Shown: one piece after another, positions 21,907-33,914 of the stretch
Position numbering within the stretch: position 1 is the first letter of the stretch
How the letters are laid out: each line of letters begins with the position of its first letter
Origin: Blattamonas nauphoetae
Taxonomy: Eukaryota; Preaxostyla; Oxymonadida
Direction: 5' to 3'
Assembly (NCBI GenBank): GCA_033064195.1
Contig: JARBJD010000230.1
Span: 56,407-120,406, forward strand
Length of the DNA stretch: 64,000 nt
Position numbers and translations under genes: made by a program
The notes under the pieces: generated by a model
What the model was told of the DNA's origin: nothing
Database searches by the model: none
What the model saw: only the letters and a program-made list of their open reading frames with translations

Positions 21907-24288
21907 TCATGAGGGAGACTGGAGTGCTCGTATAACATTCTGGAGATCAGTAATTGCTTGTTTCTGGAAAGTGATCTTGCCGCTGACGATGTCTATCAAC
22001 CTGTTCGGCAATGTCCCTTTTGTTTCCGGCAGAGTCGGGTTCGATGGGTCCTCACATTCCTGAGAAAGTCATGAAAGGAGGAAGGATACCGCACAGACGA
22101 TGAATCCGTGTTCAGCACGACTTTTCTCACAACATTTCTCACACATCACATGCCCGCATGGAATGAGTGTCAGAGGAGTGTCAAAGACACGCATGCATTT
22201 CATGCAGATCAGGTCAGTCTGAAGAGAAGAAGAGAGAGCGACTAATACCTCAGCCCCTTCGACCGCTCGAGCGATCCGTTCGGCGGCGATGTGGAGAGCT
22301 TTCTCTTTCTCTGACAGCTGTTTCATCCGCTCGTCGAATGAAAGCTTCTTGAGCTGCTCGTTTTCAGCTTTCAGTTTGTCGATGATGGCCTTCTGCTCTT
22401 CTGAGGTTTGGGTCATCGCATTGAGTCGTTTCTTCATCGGGACGAGGAGGGCTGAAACATAAAAGAAAAATGGGTGGACCTTCCAAGTTCTGAATTTCAC
22501 TTTTCAACTTTTCCTCAATTTTGGCAAAGTCTTGTTCACGGGCACGGAGTGCTTTGTCAAAAGATTGTTGTTGTGACGCGGCTGTCTTGTCGTTTTGAGA
22601 AGAAGCTTGACGAAGAGAGTCTGAGCGAGGAGAGTTTGAGAGAGCGAGGAGAGTGAGAGAGTGTGAGGAGAGTGAGAGAGTGTGAGGAGAGTGAGAGAGT
22701 GTGAGGAGAGTGAGAGGAGTGAGGAGGAGAGTGAGGAGAGGAGGAGTGAGAGGAGGAGAGTTTGAGAGAGCGAGGAGAGGAGAGAGGAGGAGGAGAGGAG
22801 AGAGTGAGGAGGAGAGAGGAGAGAGAGGAGAGCGAGGGAGGAGAGAGGTGAGAGAGTGAGAGAGGAGAGAGGAGAGAGGGGAGGAGAGTGAGAGAGTGTG
22901 AGGAGAGTGAGAGAGTGTGAGGAGAGTGAGAGAGTGTGAGGAGAGTGAGAGAGTGTGAGGAGAGTGAGAGAGTGTGAGGAGAGTGAGAGAGTGTGAGGAG
23001 AGTGAGAGAGTGTGAGGAGAGTTTGAGAGAGCGAGGAGAGTGAGAGAGAACGAGAGAAACCTTCGAGCTCCTTTGCTCGTTTGGCCTGTTCTGATTGGAG
23101 GAGTTTGATTTGTGCTTGAAGTTGTTCGTTGATCTTTTGGGTGTTGTTCAGTTGAACTTGAAGAGCTGATTTCGCTTTCTCGCTTTCTTTCAACGAGTTC
23201 TCGTGTCGACTAATGATCTCGTTGGCTGCTGCGAGATCAGACTGGAGTGTGGCCAGCTTGGCTTTGAGTGTTTGGATTTCATTTTGGGACTTGGCGTATT
23301 TTGCTTGAGATTGATCGTCCTTCTTGCCCTGCTCCTCGCTGAACTGTCTCTCTCTGGCTTGTTCCTTCTCTAAAGCCTTTTTCAGTGCTTCCTCCAATTG
23401 TTGAACCTTGTCTGTTTCAGCCTTGAGTCGTTGCTCATAATCAGTTTGGATTTTTTTCCTTTCTTCTTCGAATCGAGACTGAAGTGATTCGATTTTGGCT
23501 TCAAATTCGGTTTCAGTCTTTCTTAACTGTGCTTGAAGAGATGAAATGGTATTTTCATGTTGTTTTCTGGTAATTTGTTCATTTTCAAGTGATTTTTTGG
23601 TTGTCTCCAAAGTTGAAGACAGTTTTTTGATTTGGTCTGTCAAATTTTGTAATGACGATCGTAATGTTCCTGAATCTGAGTCTGCTGTGAGTTTAAGGTT
23701 GGTTAATTGAGTGTGAAGTCTTTCATTTTCTCGTTTTGCCTCATCTCGTTCAGTAGTTACAACTTGAAGTTCTGATTGCATTTCCTTAATTTTTGCTTTC
23801 AGATCATTGATCTCTTCTGTTTGAAGCTGAGACATTCGCCCTAATTCTTCGTTTTGGCGAGTAAGTTTCCGAAGAGACTCATCCATCTTTGAATAACTCG
23901 CCAATGTTTGATTCGCCCTGAATAATTCGCCCTCTTAAGGGTAATTTCATATGGTAACAAGAGTAAATCGCATACCAAGGTAGTCTATTCGTCTTTTGGC
24001 CTCATCTAGTCTCTGTTGTGTTGTTTTGATCGTTTGTTTGTCACCTTTCGATGAGAATGAGGAGAAGATGATGAAGATTCTTTAAAAAGATAAACCTTGA
24101 AACTGAGACGAGAGGGTTTCAAAGTTCTTTCGAAGGTCTTGCAAAGACTCCTGTCTATTTGAGATTTCAGCCTTCTGCTCTGTTAGTTTCGTCCGAAGTT
24201 GATCGATCATCGCTTGGTCTTCCTGTGTCAATATTTGGAGTTTATCAGTTTGTCGAGGTGGAGTAGACTTTCTCTTTGGTCTAGTCAT
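21907..24288 (-). CDS. Coiled-coil protein with C-terminal RING-type zinc finger
   Basis: From ATG 24288 the protein begins with a basic stretch (MTRPKRKSTPPR) and continues as a very long heptad-patterned coiled coil rich in Q, E, K and L across exons 24288-24090 and about 23905-23061. After a 455-nt intron (23060-22606) the coil resumes (QNDKTAASQQQSFDKALRAR), then KLKAENEQLKKLSF. A RING-like finger closes the protein: ICMKC, PCGHVMCEKC and, across a 30-nt intron, VCAEC. Stop at 21907-21909. The architecture, coil plus terminal RING, suggests a scaffolded E3 ligase or a BRE1-like protein, though the RING spacing is unusual. No closer family recognised. The large intron is a minisatellite (see separate entry). 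Confidence 0.7.
22606..23060 (-). repeat. Minisatellite that forms a 455-nt intron
   Basis: Plus-strand sequence is almost purely G and A with some T. A 19-bp unit (GAGAGTGAGAGAGTGTGAG) repeats tandemly, clearest at about 22870-23030 with eight or more near-perfect copies, and degenerate versions fill the rest. On the coding (minus) strand it is a pyrimidine tract beginning gtttctctcg and ending gtcaag, so it is bounded by a splice donor and acceptor. Joining 23061 to 22605 restores one codon and continues the coiled coil. The interval is also open as a Ser/Leu-rich frame, which I regard as non-coding. Confidence 0.75.
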
Positions 24289-24560
24289 ACACGATTCACC
24301 TTCTCACCTGTCCAATTGCAACTGCAATGAAAGAAAAATGAGTGGGCTTTCATTTTGGTGAAGTGAAATTCTACTGTGTTGGGAAATTGAAAGCGATTGG
24401 CAAGATACTCTATGTCACAAAGGACACCTTTAGGTTAAATCGGTTCGATACCCTAAAGCACAACCGTTCCGCACTGGACGTCGTCGAGAACGGCAGACGA
24501 GATGTCATGATAGAGATGAGTTCTGATCAGATAACATCGACAAAAATGCCGCATTATACT

Positions 24561-25592
24561 CTAGAAGAAGAGTGTGATCATGAAAAACTGGGGCAAACGT
24601 TCAATTTGCTCTTTTTCCGAGAGCTGTTTCCTTTGTTTCGGTTTTCCGCCTGGTTTTGATGAAGATGTGCGTTTCTGTGGTTGAATACTCGCCACTATTG
24701 AAGTTTCTTTTGGAATAGTCCTTGGTTTTATCGTGTAATGCCGTCCATTAAGAAATAAGTTCTGTTCTTTCTCTGATGGAAGAATAGTCTGTGGTGCTGG
24801 CTCAATGTAAATTGTTGGAAATTCCAAAATGTCAACCCCTCTGAGTGATTCAGAGAGAGGAAGTGTAGGGTCTATGAGATTGAATGCTGGTGACGATGCA
24901 GGTTGAAATGGGATCGACAGAAGATAGACAAAGGACGCCGAGGAGATGTCGAAATCAGCATCATTCGATAGTTCACGGCAATATGTCGCCAGTGATTCAC
25001 GAGTGAGTGCCGAAGATATCAGTTCAGTCTCACAAAAGTCGTCGAGAATGTGTCCTGATTGATGACCCGAATAACGGAAATCTAGTGACCAAAAAATGGT
25101 TTTTGATTTGGTATTATAATAAGAACGATTCTGCTTATGCCGTGCGAAGATGTCTGGCATCAGACAGAGATTGATATTCCTGGAGGAGCATGAGTTGTAG
25201 AGGAGTCTGAATCTTTCTGTCATTGGAGGAAGTTTTGGTTGATTGGAAGGGGCTGAGGAGTTTGCAGAAGGAAAGAACGGTGGAAGATGATCATCAGGAG
25301 AGTCCATTTGTTTTTCAGCGTGCTTAACCTGGAACTGGTTCATTTTCAGAAGAGGCTTTTCCAGACGTGAGGCCTGTTCCAAAACTCGAAGTTGTTCTTC
25401 AAGAAAGGTGTAATCTCGACCGAGAGTTTGCTCATTCATCTCATGAAGTGGTACATACTCAGTATGAGAAACTTGTCCAGAGCATCCAGTGTTCACTTTA
25501 TGCTGCTTGACACAAGTGACGCTGCAAGTTCGGACCCCACAACCAGGGCATTTATACTTGGATGGATTCAGTTTGCAAATTTGACATTGCAT
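24561..25592 (-). CDS. Box C/D snoRNP assembly protein BCD1 (ZNHIT6-like)
   Basis: zf-HIT protein needed for box C/D snoRNP biogenesis in yeast and animals. The N-terminal finger is clear: MQCQICKLNPSKYKCPGCGV then RTCSVTCVKQHK and TGCSG, with C/C, C/C, C/C, H/C zinc ligands. The middle region contains RFRLLYNSCSSRNINLCLMP and KTIFWSLDFRYSG, the BCD1-type domain that distinguishes it from other zf-HIT proteins. The C-terminus is basic (PGGKPKQRKQLSEKEQ). Start at ATG 25592 places the finger at the N-terminus as in relatives; an in-frame ATG at 25652 would add 20 residues and leave only seven bases to the divergent NEK start codon. Confidence 0.85.
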   Translation of the reverse strand: MQCQICKLNPSKYKCPGCGVRTCSVTCVKQHKVNTGCSGQVSHTEYVPLHEMNEQTLGRDYTFLEEQLRVLEQASRLEKPLLKMNQFQVKHAEKQMDSPDDHLPPFFPSANSSAPSNQPKLPPMTERFRLLYNSCSSRNINLCLMPDIFARHKQNRSYYNTKSKTIFWSLDFRYSGHQSGHILDDFCETELISSALTRESLATYCRELSNDADFDISSASFVYLLSIPFQPASSPAFNLIDPTLPLSESLRGVDILEFPTIYIEPAPQTILPSEKEQNLFLNGRHYTIKPRTIPKETSIVASIQPQKRTSSSKPGGKPKQRKQLSEKEQIERLPQFFMITLFF

Positions 25593-25659
25593 AAGACGAG
25601 TGTGGAGGGTGAATGAATTCAGAATGGGTCCTTCAAATCCAAATTCCTCCAATCCCTCT

Positions 25660-27511
25660 ATGCCGCTTGACGATTTCTCAACACTGAAATTTCTTGGAAA
25701 GGGGAACTATGGATCTGTGTTTGTTCCGTAGTCTTCTTTTATAATCACTTATTTCAAATCAACTTTGTTGACTCCAGAAATTGCGTGAAACGAAAGCAAG
25801 ACAATAAAATGTATCTCAATACTTCTATTGATGTGATATCTATATCTCTTCTGCATCTTTTTACCTCTTAATTTCTCTTCAATTCATAGCTATGCCATGA
25901 AAGAAATCACGATTAAGTATCTCTCTCCCCGTGAACGGTATCTTCCAAATTACTGAAAAATCATATTTTCACTCCTTTTTGTTCAATTTTATTTGAATAG
26001 GGAAGATTCTGTCAATGAAATTCGTGTCCTCGCTTCTTTCAAACATCCGAACATTGTTCGATATCGTGAAGCGTTTATTGCAAATGATAAGCTCTATATT
26101 GTTTGAAAATCCAATTATATATGTTTTCTTCCGCAATAGATCACAGAATTTGCTGAAGATGGAGATCTCTCAGTGAAAATTCGAAATGCCAAACGGGAAG
26201 GAAAACAGTTCTCTGAAAACGTCATCTGGGCTTATTTTCTCCAAGCCTGTAAAGCACTTGCTTTCTTGCATCAGCAAAACGTGATTCATCGAGTTTGTTG
26301 TTTCAGTTCATCATGTGTCATCGCTAGGACATCAAAACAGCCAATATTTTTGTCGCCAAAGGCAGAGTCATCAAACTTGGAGATTTGGGTGTCGCTAAAG
26401 TGCTTCATGGGAAGGATCAGCTTGCACGAAGTGTTATCGTCTGCCTTTTTTGCCCAATTTCATCCTTCAGGGAACACCGTACTACCTCTCCCCTGAAATC
26501 TGGCAAAATCACCCCTACAACACTATGTCTGACATTTGGTCTCTGGGTTGCGTCCTCTACGAACTGTGTACGCTTCGTGTTCCCTTCAATGGGTCGACAA
26601 TGGCAGCACTCGCTAAAGCTGTGAAGATGGGTCAGTATTCATCGATCCCATCAGTTTATTCCAAAGATCTCTCTCGGATCATATCGATGTGTCTCAGCGT
26701 TGATGCAGCTAAACGCCCTACAGCCGCTCAACTCCTGAATTTGCCAATTTGCGTTCAGAAGATGGCGGAAACCAGAGAAATGCTGCATGCCATCCGACTC
26801 GAAGAGTTCGAACGTGAATATCCGCAAATCAGACAACGGGAACACCGTGTTTCCCCAATCAGCATGTCACAGACAACGCCACAGCAGACCCCACGTGGTC
26901 AATTTGCTCTGAAGAGCACCATCAAGATTCCGCGAGTATGGGGGACTCGAATGAACTCCATCAAGCTTCCGCCGTCGTCTTACGAATCGCCAATCAAAGT
27001 TCGACAGCCGGCAACAGAACGGCCCCATCAAGCGGATCATGTAGCTGTCAACTCAACACACCCTCCATCCACTTCACGTGAGAATCCGGTGAGACAGTTG
27101 AGCAGAAGTCCTTCTCTCCCAAATCTGCGAAATGCACGAGAAATCAACGAATTGGGCTCGTCTCCGCCCTTTTCTCGTGTTCAAGCTGTCATCAACAGTC
27201 CATGTCCTTCAATTCTCCCTCCCCTTAATCCATTCACCTCACAACAGCCACGTCAGAAGCCTTATCATCCTCAGCCACCGAACGAGGGGCCTCGCATTGT
27301 CCAACACGATCCACGACACGTTCACTTCAAACAACCGCAATACAACCCGTCTCACGATGAGAACGACCCTCTCTGGGCACTCAACCACCCTCCCAATCGG
27401 ATCGGAAACAACAAACAGAAAGGTGCTGTTGAGCCAAACCCATATCGACTGAATCCTCTCTCCAAAGACAAAGGAGCTCCTTATTATGGACGGAAGAAGT
27501 CGAAATGGTAG
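25660..27511 (+). CDS. NIMA-related (NEK) serine/threonine protein kinase
   Basis: NEK-family kinase, typically acting on cilia and the cell cycle. Catalytic elements appear in order over short exons: [13 protein letters not shown] (glycine loop), YAMKEI (lysine, after an intron ending about 25890), [20 protein letters not shown] (helix C glutamate), [11 protein letters not shown] (hinge), VIHR joined through a 35-nt intron to [10 protein letters not shown] (catalytic loop), [10 protein letters not shown] (DLG magnesium loop, as in some NEKs), then [11 protein letters not shown] and [20 protein letters not shown]. The 3' exon (about 26480-27511) adds an unstructured P/Q/R-rich tail of some 220 residues. 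All catalytic residues are present. It is divergent from the BCD1 gene, sharing a very compact intergenic region. Confidence 0.9.
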
Positions 27512-27655
27512 ACACTCATTTCACTCATGAGAACCTTATTTTCTTTCTTTGACCTGAATCTTTCTTTATCTTCTGTTTCACCGTTTTTGGTGCCCATTGA
27601 TTTGTATTCATCAACGAAAGAAGAAAACGTTGCAAGGCTTTTTTTGAAATGGCGT

Positions 27656-29719
27656 TCAGTGAGTTTTCATCGTTTTTTCCTCCTTTGGCAACCCTCCTGA
27701 GACGGTTGTTCGCTTCTGCGGTGTTGGCTGCGGTAATGAAAAATAGATCCCGCACGAAACGGGGGTGTCCGTGTCACAACACTGGTCCAAGAGAACGAGT
27801 GTGGTATCGGCGACACCCAAAGCTGAGAGAGATTTGTCGAGCGGGAATTCTTCTTCCATTTCGGAGTCGTACAGAACACGAAGAGATGGAGTGGAGACAG
27901 ACAGAGAGAAATCGCCTTTGATTGTGAGCGTGCCTCTGATGTAGGAGTCCACAAAGTTTTTCAGAGAAATCGACGGGTTGAGGTCACACTGGAACGATGA
28001 AAAGGAGAGAACCAAACGATGTGGTAAGTGAGGGAACATGTGGGACATTCTGGGTTTGGGTCAGCAGGGGCTGATGCACTGAGAAGACGGTGATTCGACT
28101 CTCGCATTTGGACAACAGTCTGGAAGGAGAGTGAACACAGAACTGACAAACGTAACAAAGATCGTTCTGCAATGGAGAGCTGATTGTCAGGAACTTGATC
28201 AGTTCGAGCACAGTGAGTCCGCCGACAACGGCGTTTGTGGATGCGACTGCTGGAACGATGTTTCCGACGATAGCTGGCGAGATTAGGTCTTCGAAAGAAG
28301 GTGACACCTTTGACAGAATGGCGAGTTTCTCGTTTGATGTTGAAGTTGATTGATCTGAGACTTGAGGCAGCGTAGATGAAGCTGGAGTGATCAGAAGAAT
28401 CAGAAAGCTGAAAGAGAAGAAAGATACTTGAGAGCGAGTGAGTCGTCTTTGTCAAACAAGACGGATGTGTCTTGTGTCGGATGTTGAGTGAGCTGTCGAA
28501 TTGAGAGATCATAAAAGCTGCAAAGAAAATGGTGATGGATGAACAGCAGACGTGCGGATGAATGTCTTGGCGAGTTGTGGGAGTGTGTGGACTGCGAGAT
28601 TCTCTACAAATGTTTCATCAATCTGGGAAGGTGAGAAGAAGAGAATCAGCGAGAAGATGACAAGACCGACGAGCAGGTGTCCGGCGAGAGAGTTGTGACA
28701 TCCAAATCACCCTTCAACAGGTCAAGGATTGGCTTAGCTTGAACCATGTTCTTGTCAAGCACTTCATTCCTTTCCTTCAATTCGGTGGAGAAGGAGCAAG
28801 TGAAGACATCGATCGCACGCTTCCACAAGTCAACTCGATCCTTTTCTGAAACGACTCCATTTGTGGCCTGACAAACTTTCCAGATTGGGACCATCAGTGG
28901 AGTGGCTTTCTCTCCGTCGTCGAGTGCATTGTTGAAGTTTGACTCGGGCGGTCCGAAGATGAGGCTGAAGGGGTCAGAATGAGAGTGCCAGACTTATACA
29001 ACATCTGCGCCCAGACGATGCAGTGAACCGGTTGTGTTGGACTGGCCCGAATAGTGCAGACCGCGTAATGGGTCGGGGCTGCGTGTACTGTACAGTCAAA
29101 GCACTCGGTTTTCCCCTGAAAAAATAGTGAAGGGTGATAGTGAAGACTTTTAAGACAGGTTTTGATTGACCAGTGAGGCCAGCAGTTCCTCCGTCGATGA
29201 GTGGAACACCACTGATGATACACATACGGTTGACATGTCGACGTGTGTCTGATTATCGTCATATTAGAAGAAGAGCACACCCACATTGTCGAGTCCACAG
29301 ATGACACAATCAAATTGCTGGTAAAATTGAAGATTGAACCTTGGAGATTTAACATTCTCTTGGTAAGAGATGATATGTGCGTCTGGATAACGCTCAAGAA
29401 GGACAGATCTTGAGACCTAGAGATTCGTTGTGAAAAGAGATGAGACGAAACATGTGCTTTACTTTGACCAATATGTTCTTTTCGAAACAGGAATTGACGA
29501 TTTAAGTTCGAAACATCAATAGTATCGAGATCAATCTGAGTTAGGAATTTGAAGGAAGAAAGGATGGTCGATGAGAGTTTGGCAGACGATTGTCAGGTGT
29601 CGAAAGCCAGATGCCGCTAATGTTTTCAAAACTTCGCATCCAATACCACCAGCACCAACAACAAAGATACGTTTATGCGTGAGTGACGCATTAAACATGA
29701 GTGATTCTGATCGGTCCAC
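27656..29719 (-). CDS. UBA2: SUMO-activating enzyme subunit 2 (UBA2/SAE2)
   Basis: Catalytic subunit of the SUMO E1. Exon 1 from ATG 29719 has the ATP-binding loop (FVVGAGGIGCEVLKTLAASG), then DLDTIDVSNLN and FLFRKEHIG. The middle exons carry CIISGVPLIDGGTAGLTGQ, the zinc/crossover segment with CTVHAAPTHYAV, and the catalytic cysteine in CTIRASPTQPVHCIVWAQ (Cys codon 29056-29058). Later exons show VVSEKDRVDLWKRAIDVF and PAVASTNAVVGGLTVLELI, the second adenylation-domain helix. The 3' exon is a ubiquitin-like fold (LRVLYDSEMEEEFPLDKSLS) and a basic tail. At least seven introns are needed; I did not fix every junction. Family assignment is firm because catalytic and structural motifs occur in the expected order. 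Confidence 0.88.
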
Positions 29720-29800
29720 GATTAAAACTACATTTTCTGAAGATTCTCCATATTACGTTTACAGTGGCCTATATTGGGTTAGTCGATAAAATAGTTCGAT

Positions 29801-30174
29801 ATGGGAAAATCTAAGAAGAAGAGGAAACAGCAAGAGCTTTCCGTGATCACACATCAAGAAAACATCATCGAACAAGCGAAAAACATTCATGATTCTCTGG
29901 GAAGACGATATTCTGCTCTCTTGCGGCGTTCAAGTCAAAAACTGCAACATCAATTGTTTACTTTTACATTTTTACTTTGCCTTAATCCAGGGGACCTCAA
30001 AAGAAAAGACGCTTCTGCAAACGATGTGGAACAGTTTTTATTCCAGATAAAAATTGTACGGTTGTGAAAGATTCACAGTTCTCTGTTGTTCACTGTTTGG
30101 TTTGCGGATTTGTGCGTCGAACGCGACTTGAAACTCTTAAGAAGCAATCCCCGACGAAACCTGCCACGAAATGA
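29801..30174 (+). CDS. RNase P/MRP subunit Rpp21/Rpr2/Snm1 family
   Basis: Small protein subunit of RNase P (tRNA 5' processing) or RNase MRP. Exon 1 from ATG 29801 is basic (MGKSKKKRKQQEL) and ends within LQHQL; an intron of 35 nt ends at the ag near 29990. Exon 2 encodes the zinc ribbon: FCKRCGTVFIPDKNCTVV and VVHCLVCGFVRRT, with the two CxxC knuckles characteristic of the family, then a basic tail and TGA at 30172-30174. Spliced length about 112 residues, within the family range. Which of RNase P or MRP it serves cannot be told. Confidence 0.85.
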
Positions 30175-30286
30175 TAATGATCTTTTATTCTTCTTAATTT
30201 GTTATTTTTTCATTTCTTCACGACAATCCTTCTGCTTGCGAACACTTCAGAATGCCCATTATTTCTTCTTTATCCATCCGCCCGTC

Positions 30287-31321
30287 ATGACTCAGGTGCC
30301 AAAACATCCGGTTCTTGTTCTCTTCGATATTGATGGAACACTTACCCCATCAAGGAATGTATGATATCCATATTTTTGCCATTTTTTCTTCACAAACTTC
30401 TAGGTGGCTTCTCAAGAAATGATCCAGTTCATAACCCAACTCCAAACAGTTGTTGATGTTGGCTTTGTTGGAGGATCGGATAGAGCAAAACAGATTGAAC
30501 AAATGGGAGAAGAACGTCTGATCTCATATTGTCAATCTCATTGCTCTTTGAATTTCATATCACCCTTCTTCTCAATACATGTAGTGGTTCATGCTGTTAC
30601 ATACAGCTTCAGTGAAAACGGTCTCGTTGCATTCAAGGGAAAAACCGAAATCGAATGCACAGTTTGAAGAGTTGCCATTTCTTCCTTATTTGCAAGACTA
30701 TCACAAGCCACGTTGGTGAAGCACGACTAAAAGAATTCATTAATGACACTCTTCTCCTTCTGGCCAGATGTGATATCCCAATCAAGAGGTTTCTCGTTTC
30801 TTCTTTTACCCCTTCAGAGGAACCTTCATTGAATTTCGAAATGGGATGCTCAATGTTAGTCCAATTGGAAGGAATTGCACCCAAGCGGAACGAAACGATT
30901 TTTTCGCTTATGATAACGTTTTTCCTCCTTTTTTTCGAATCTGACAGCAACATCATGTTCGACAAACACTGATCGATGCACTCAAACCAAAATATGGTGA
31001 TATTTTCACCTTTTCTATTGGTGGACAGATCAGGTTTTTTTCATCCATTTTTTGTGACCATTCTCATCGTACAAAAATAGCTTCGATGTCTTCCCAATCG
31101 GTTGGAATAAGAGCTACTGTTTGAAGTTTTGTCAAGGATATGATAAAATTCATTTCTTTGGAGACAAAACCATGGAGGTATCGCATTCTTTTTCATCATC
31201 GTCCTTTTCCCAGGGAGGAAATGACTATGAGATCTTTATTGATCCTCGAGTGGAGGGACATTCTGTGATTGATCCTGCTGATACTATTAAGCAATGTTCA
31301 GAATTGTTTTTGCGTCAATAA
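30287..31321 (+). CDS. PMM: Phosphomannomutase (HAD family)
   Basis: Converts mannose-6-phosphate to mannose-1-phosphate for GDP-mannose and N-glycan/GPI synthesis. Exon 1 (ATG 30287) has the HAD nucleophile motif [15 protein letters not shown]. Then [115 protein letters not shown] and [11 protein letters not shown] follow in order, joined by roughly eight introns of about 40-60 nt. Both aspartates of DxD and the late GGNDYEI magnesium-site block are intact. Stop at 31321. Expected active cytosolic enzyme. Confidence 0.93.
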
Positions 31322-31431
31322 ATCCTGTAAATTCTTTTCTCGCTTTCAACAAGCCTTCTCGCAGATATTTTTTGAAAATCAGACTAAACTCAAAAAAAGA
31401 TTGTGAAAAAAGAACATTCTAGGTGAGATGG

Positions 31432-33914
31432 TCAAGGGAGGAGATCAGGATCGTTGTCATCGAATACAACTTCCTCTCTCCGCTGTTGTACTTCCTCTCG
31501 CTCTCCCAGATCAATGGCCATTGGCATAGCAGCAAGCTGTGGTTGACGACGACCTCTGCTGATTGATGATGCGGAGGGCATTGGAGGAGGGGCATAGGAT
31601 GACTCAAATGCTGAAGTTGTCGATGTTGAGGCCAACGATTTGCCTGTTTTTGCCTTTGATGTCTTTGCTTTTCCTTTCTTCCCCTTCTTTTTGACTGCTC
31701 CATCTGCTGTGCCGGACCTTTGGTCAGCTTCGTCTGGCTCGTCGGCAAGGGCGGCCAGTTTTGATTCGTATTCGCGTGTGAGCTCGTCTTTGTTGAGTTC
31801 TTTGCATAGAGAAATAAGGTATTTCAGAAGATCCTTGTTGCTTGGTGATTTACTGTGTCCTTCTTGAAAGACTGAGAGTGCTTTGTTCTGGTCCTCCATC
31901 TTTCTGTAACAACTTGCTAGAAGAATATAATATTTCGGGTTGGGGTCGATTTTGATGGCTTGTTCAAAGTATGGTGCTGCATTTTCAAAATGATAATGTT
32001 TGACGAAGTATCGTCCGAGCCAAATTGCGATATCAATCGAAGCTGGATTGTAGCGTGCAGCTTCTTGATAATAATACAATGCTCTTGCCTCATCAGTTGG
32101 AGAAGCAATTTCCCCAAGTCGACAGAGAATACCAGCATCTGATGGAATTCTCGCATTGACAGTGCTGAGCCATTTTAGTCCGTCTGTTTGTTTGTTTAAG
32201 TAGAGATAACACTGAGAGAGCATCAACATAACGTCTGTATTTTGTGGATACTTCTTGTTAAGTCCAGTATAGAACCTCAGTGCGTCGTTATATCGTTCTA
32301 ATTGAATGCAAGCAAGCCCGCTGTTGTATTGGGCGGCTGCGTTCGAGGAATCTGATGAAAGGGCGCGAGTGTAGAGTTGAAGTGCTTCTTCATATCTGCT
32401 TTCCTTCATCTTGCAATTTCCAAGGTTCACAAGGGCACCAGCGTTGTACGGATCTTGATCGACAGCTTGTTGGGCGTATTGTTCAGCTTGAGCAATGTCG
32501 TTCTCACCAAGTGCAATAAATGATAGGTTCTGAAGAGCAGGACCCGAAATATCGTCAGTTCTCCTTGTGAATGTTTTGAAAAGGTCGATTGCTCGATCAA
32601 TCTCACCTCTCTGAAGGCATTCTGTGGCTTTGCTCATTTCAATCTCAGCAACAATGGAAGGATACCCCTCCTGTCTGAGGACCTCAGAAATATAGTCATA
32701 CGATTTGATGACGTCAGGGTTAATGACGGGAATGATCACTTTCGCAGCTTGGATGATGAATCGTGCCGACTTGTCCTGCCTTCGACTCATTTCTCTCGAA
32801 AGCTCATCCTTCACACCACTCTTCTCTTTCGACCCTGACGCAATGATATCCTCCAGTGCAAAGCTGCCCTGGTTGTACTGAGTCTTCTTTTTGATGGCCG
32901 TGTCAACACTCAGAAGACGCTGGAACCCTTCCTGCATCAGATTCACGTCTCCAAGCGCACGATAGCAGAGGACGAGATTGAATGCAGAGGGGAGGTCGAT
33001 ATGGTCTTTCATGAGTGTCTCGTATTCTTGCATGGCGCGGTCGTATTGTTGCTGGACGAGGTATGTGTAGGCAATGTTACGGCGAATTTTGTGTCGGAAA
33101 AGAAGGTTCGATTCACTGAGGTTGTCGAGGGCGATTTGATAGTTCTTAATTGCTTGGGGATAGTCTTTCATTTTAAAGTGGATATTGCCCATGTTGACCC
33201 TGAGACGACTGGCATGGATGGTGTTTTGAAAGGGTGACATCATCATGTTGTATGTTCTGAGGGCATCGTCATATTGTTCATTATTTTCTAGTGCACATGC
33301 AAGGTTGAAATAGACGAAAAATTTGATGATAAGATTGGGATCGCCGATCTTGTGGAGTTCCCTGTACTGTGAAGCTTTAACTTCCTAATCAAACAATAAA
33401 AGCTGACAATAAAATTCAAACTTGACTTGCAGCTTCTTTAGCGAGCATAAGTGCTTTGCTCATATCACTAAGTGCTGCGAGAGTACTTTGTTCAACCAGA
33501 TTACTTATTTCTTGTTCCATATCTGCGAGAGTTTCTTCTGGTGTTTTATTATCCGCGAACATATTCTCAACAGAAAGAGCTATCAAAAATTTCGAAGATA
33601 TAAGAGAATTCATTGTCAATTATTGAAAATTGGAGAAAGACCTTGAAGGAGTGGATTGTTCAGAGTTCCCGTGTTTCCTGTGCCGGGACGATTCGTGTAT
33701 CCGGCACCCTGCATTGATGTGAGTGGTCTGGACGTTTGTCCAAGTTTTCGTGAAGTGGCATTCATGAGAAAAGTTGAGAAACGAGGCCCTTATGAAAAAT
33801 TGTTGTCAGGCCAAAATTGAAAAACTGAGATAAAACGTTTGAAATGCAATGAAATGCATTACATATGTCGTGAAACGAGGCAATAGTCTCCAAAAGCACT
33901 CGTTCTGAAAGCAT
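31432..33914 (-). CDS. IFT88: Intraflagellar transport protein IFT88 (TPR protein)
   Basis: IFT-B core subunit required to build cilia. The main exon (33246-31432) is a run of tetratricopeptide repeats, starting RLRVNMGNIHFKMKDYPQAI and RNIAYTYLVQQQYDRAMQEY, then FNLVLCYRALGDVNLMQEGF, matching IFT88 in order. Upstream exons supply ADMEQEISNLVEQSTLAALS, the equivalent of the EKEVNELVEES segment in animals, and an N-terminal RPLTSMQGAGYTNRPGTG, the RPMTAVRAAG-type motif. ATG 33914 starts the first visible exon (MLSERVLLETIASFHD). The C-terminus is K-rich and unstructured and ends DDNDPDLLP, like the DDLLP end of animal IFT88. This is strong evidence that the organism is flagellated. Confidence 0.93.

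Noticed and set aside
22606-23060. Ser/Leu-rich protein segment encoded by the GA-rich repeat
   Set aside because: Bounded by a donor and acceptor, interrupts a heptad pattern, and is pure low-complexity repeat; intron is the simpler reading.
24415-24480. tRNA-like T-loop word (ggttcgatacc)
   Set aside because: No cloverleaf with acceptor stem and anticodon arm could be formed around it.
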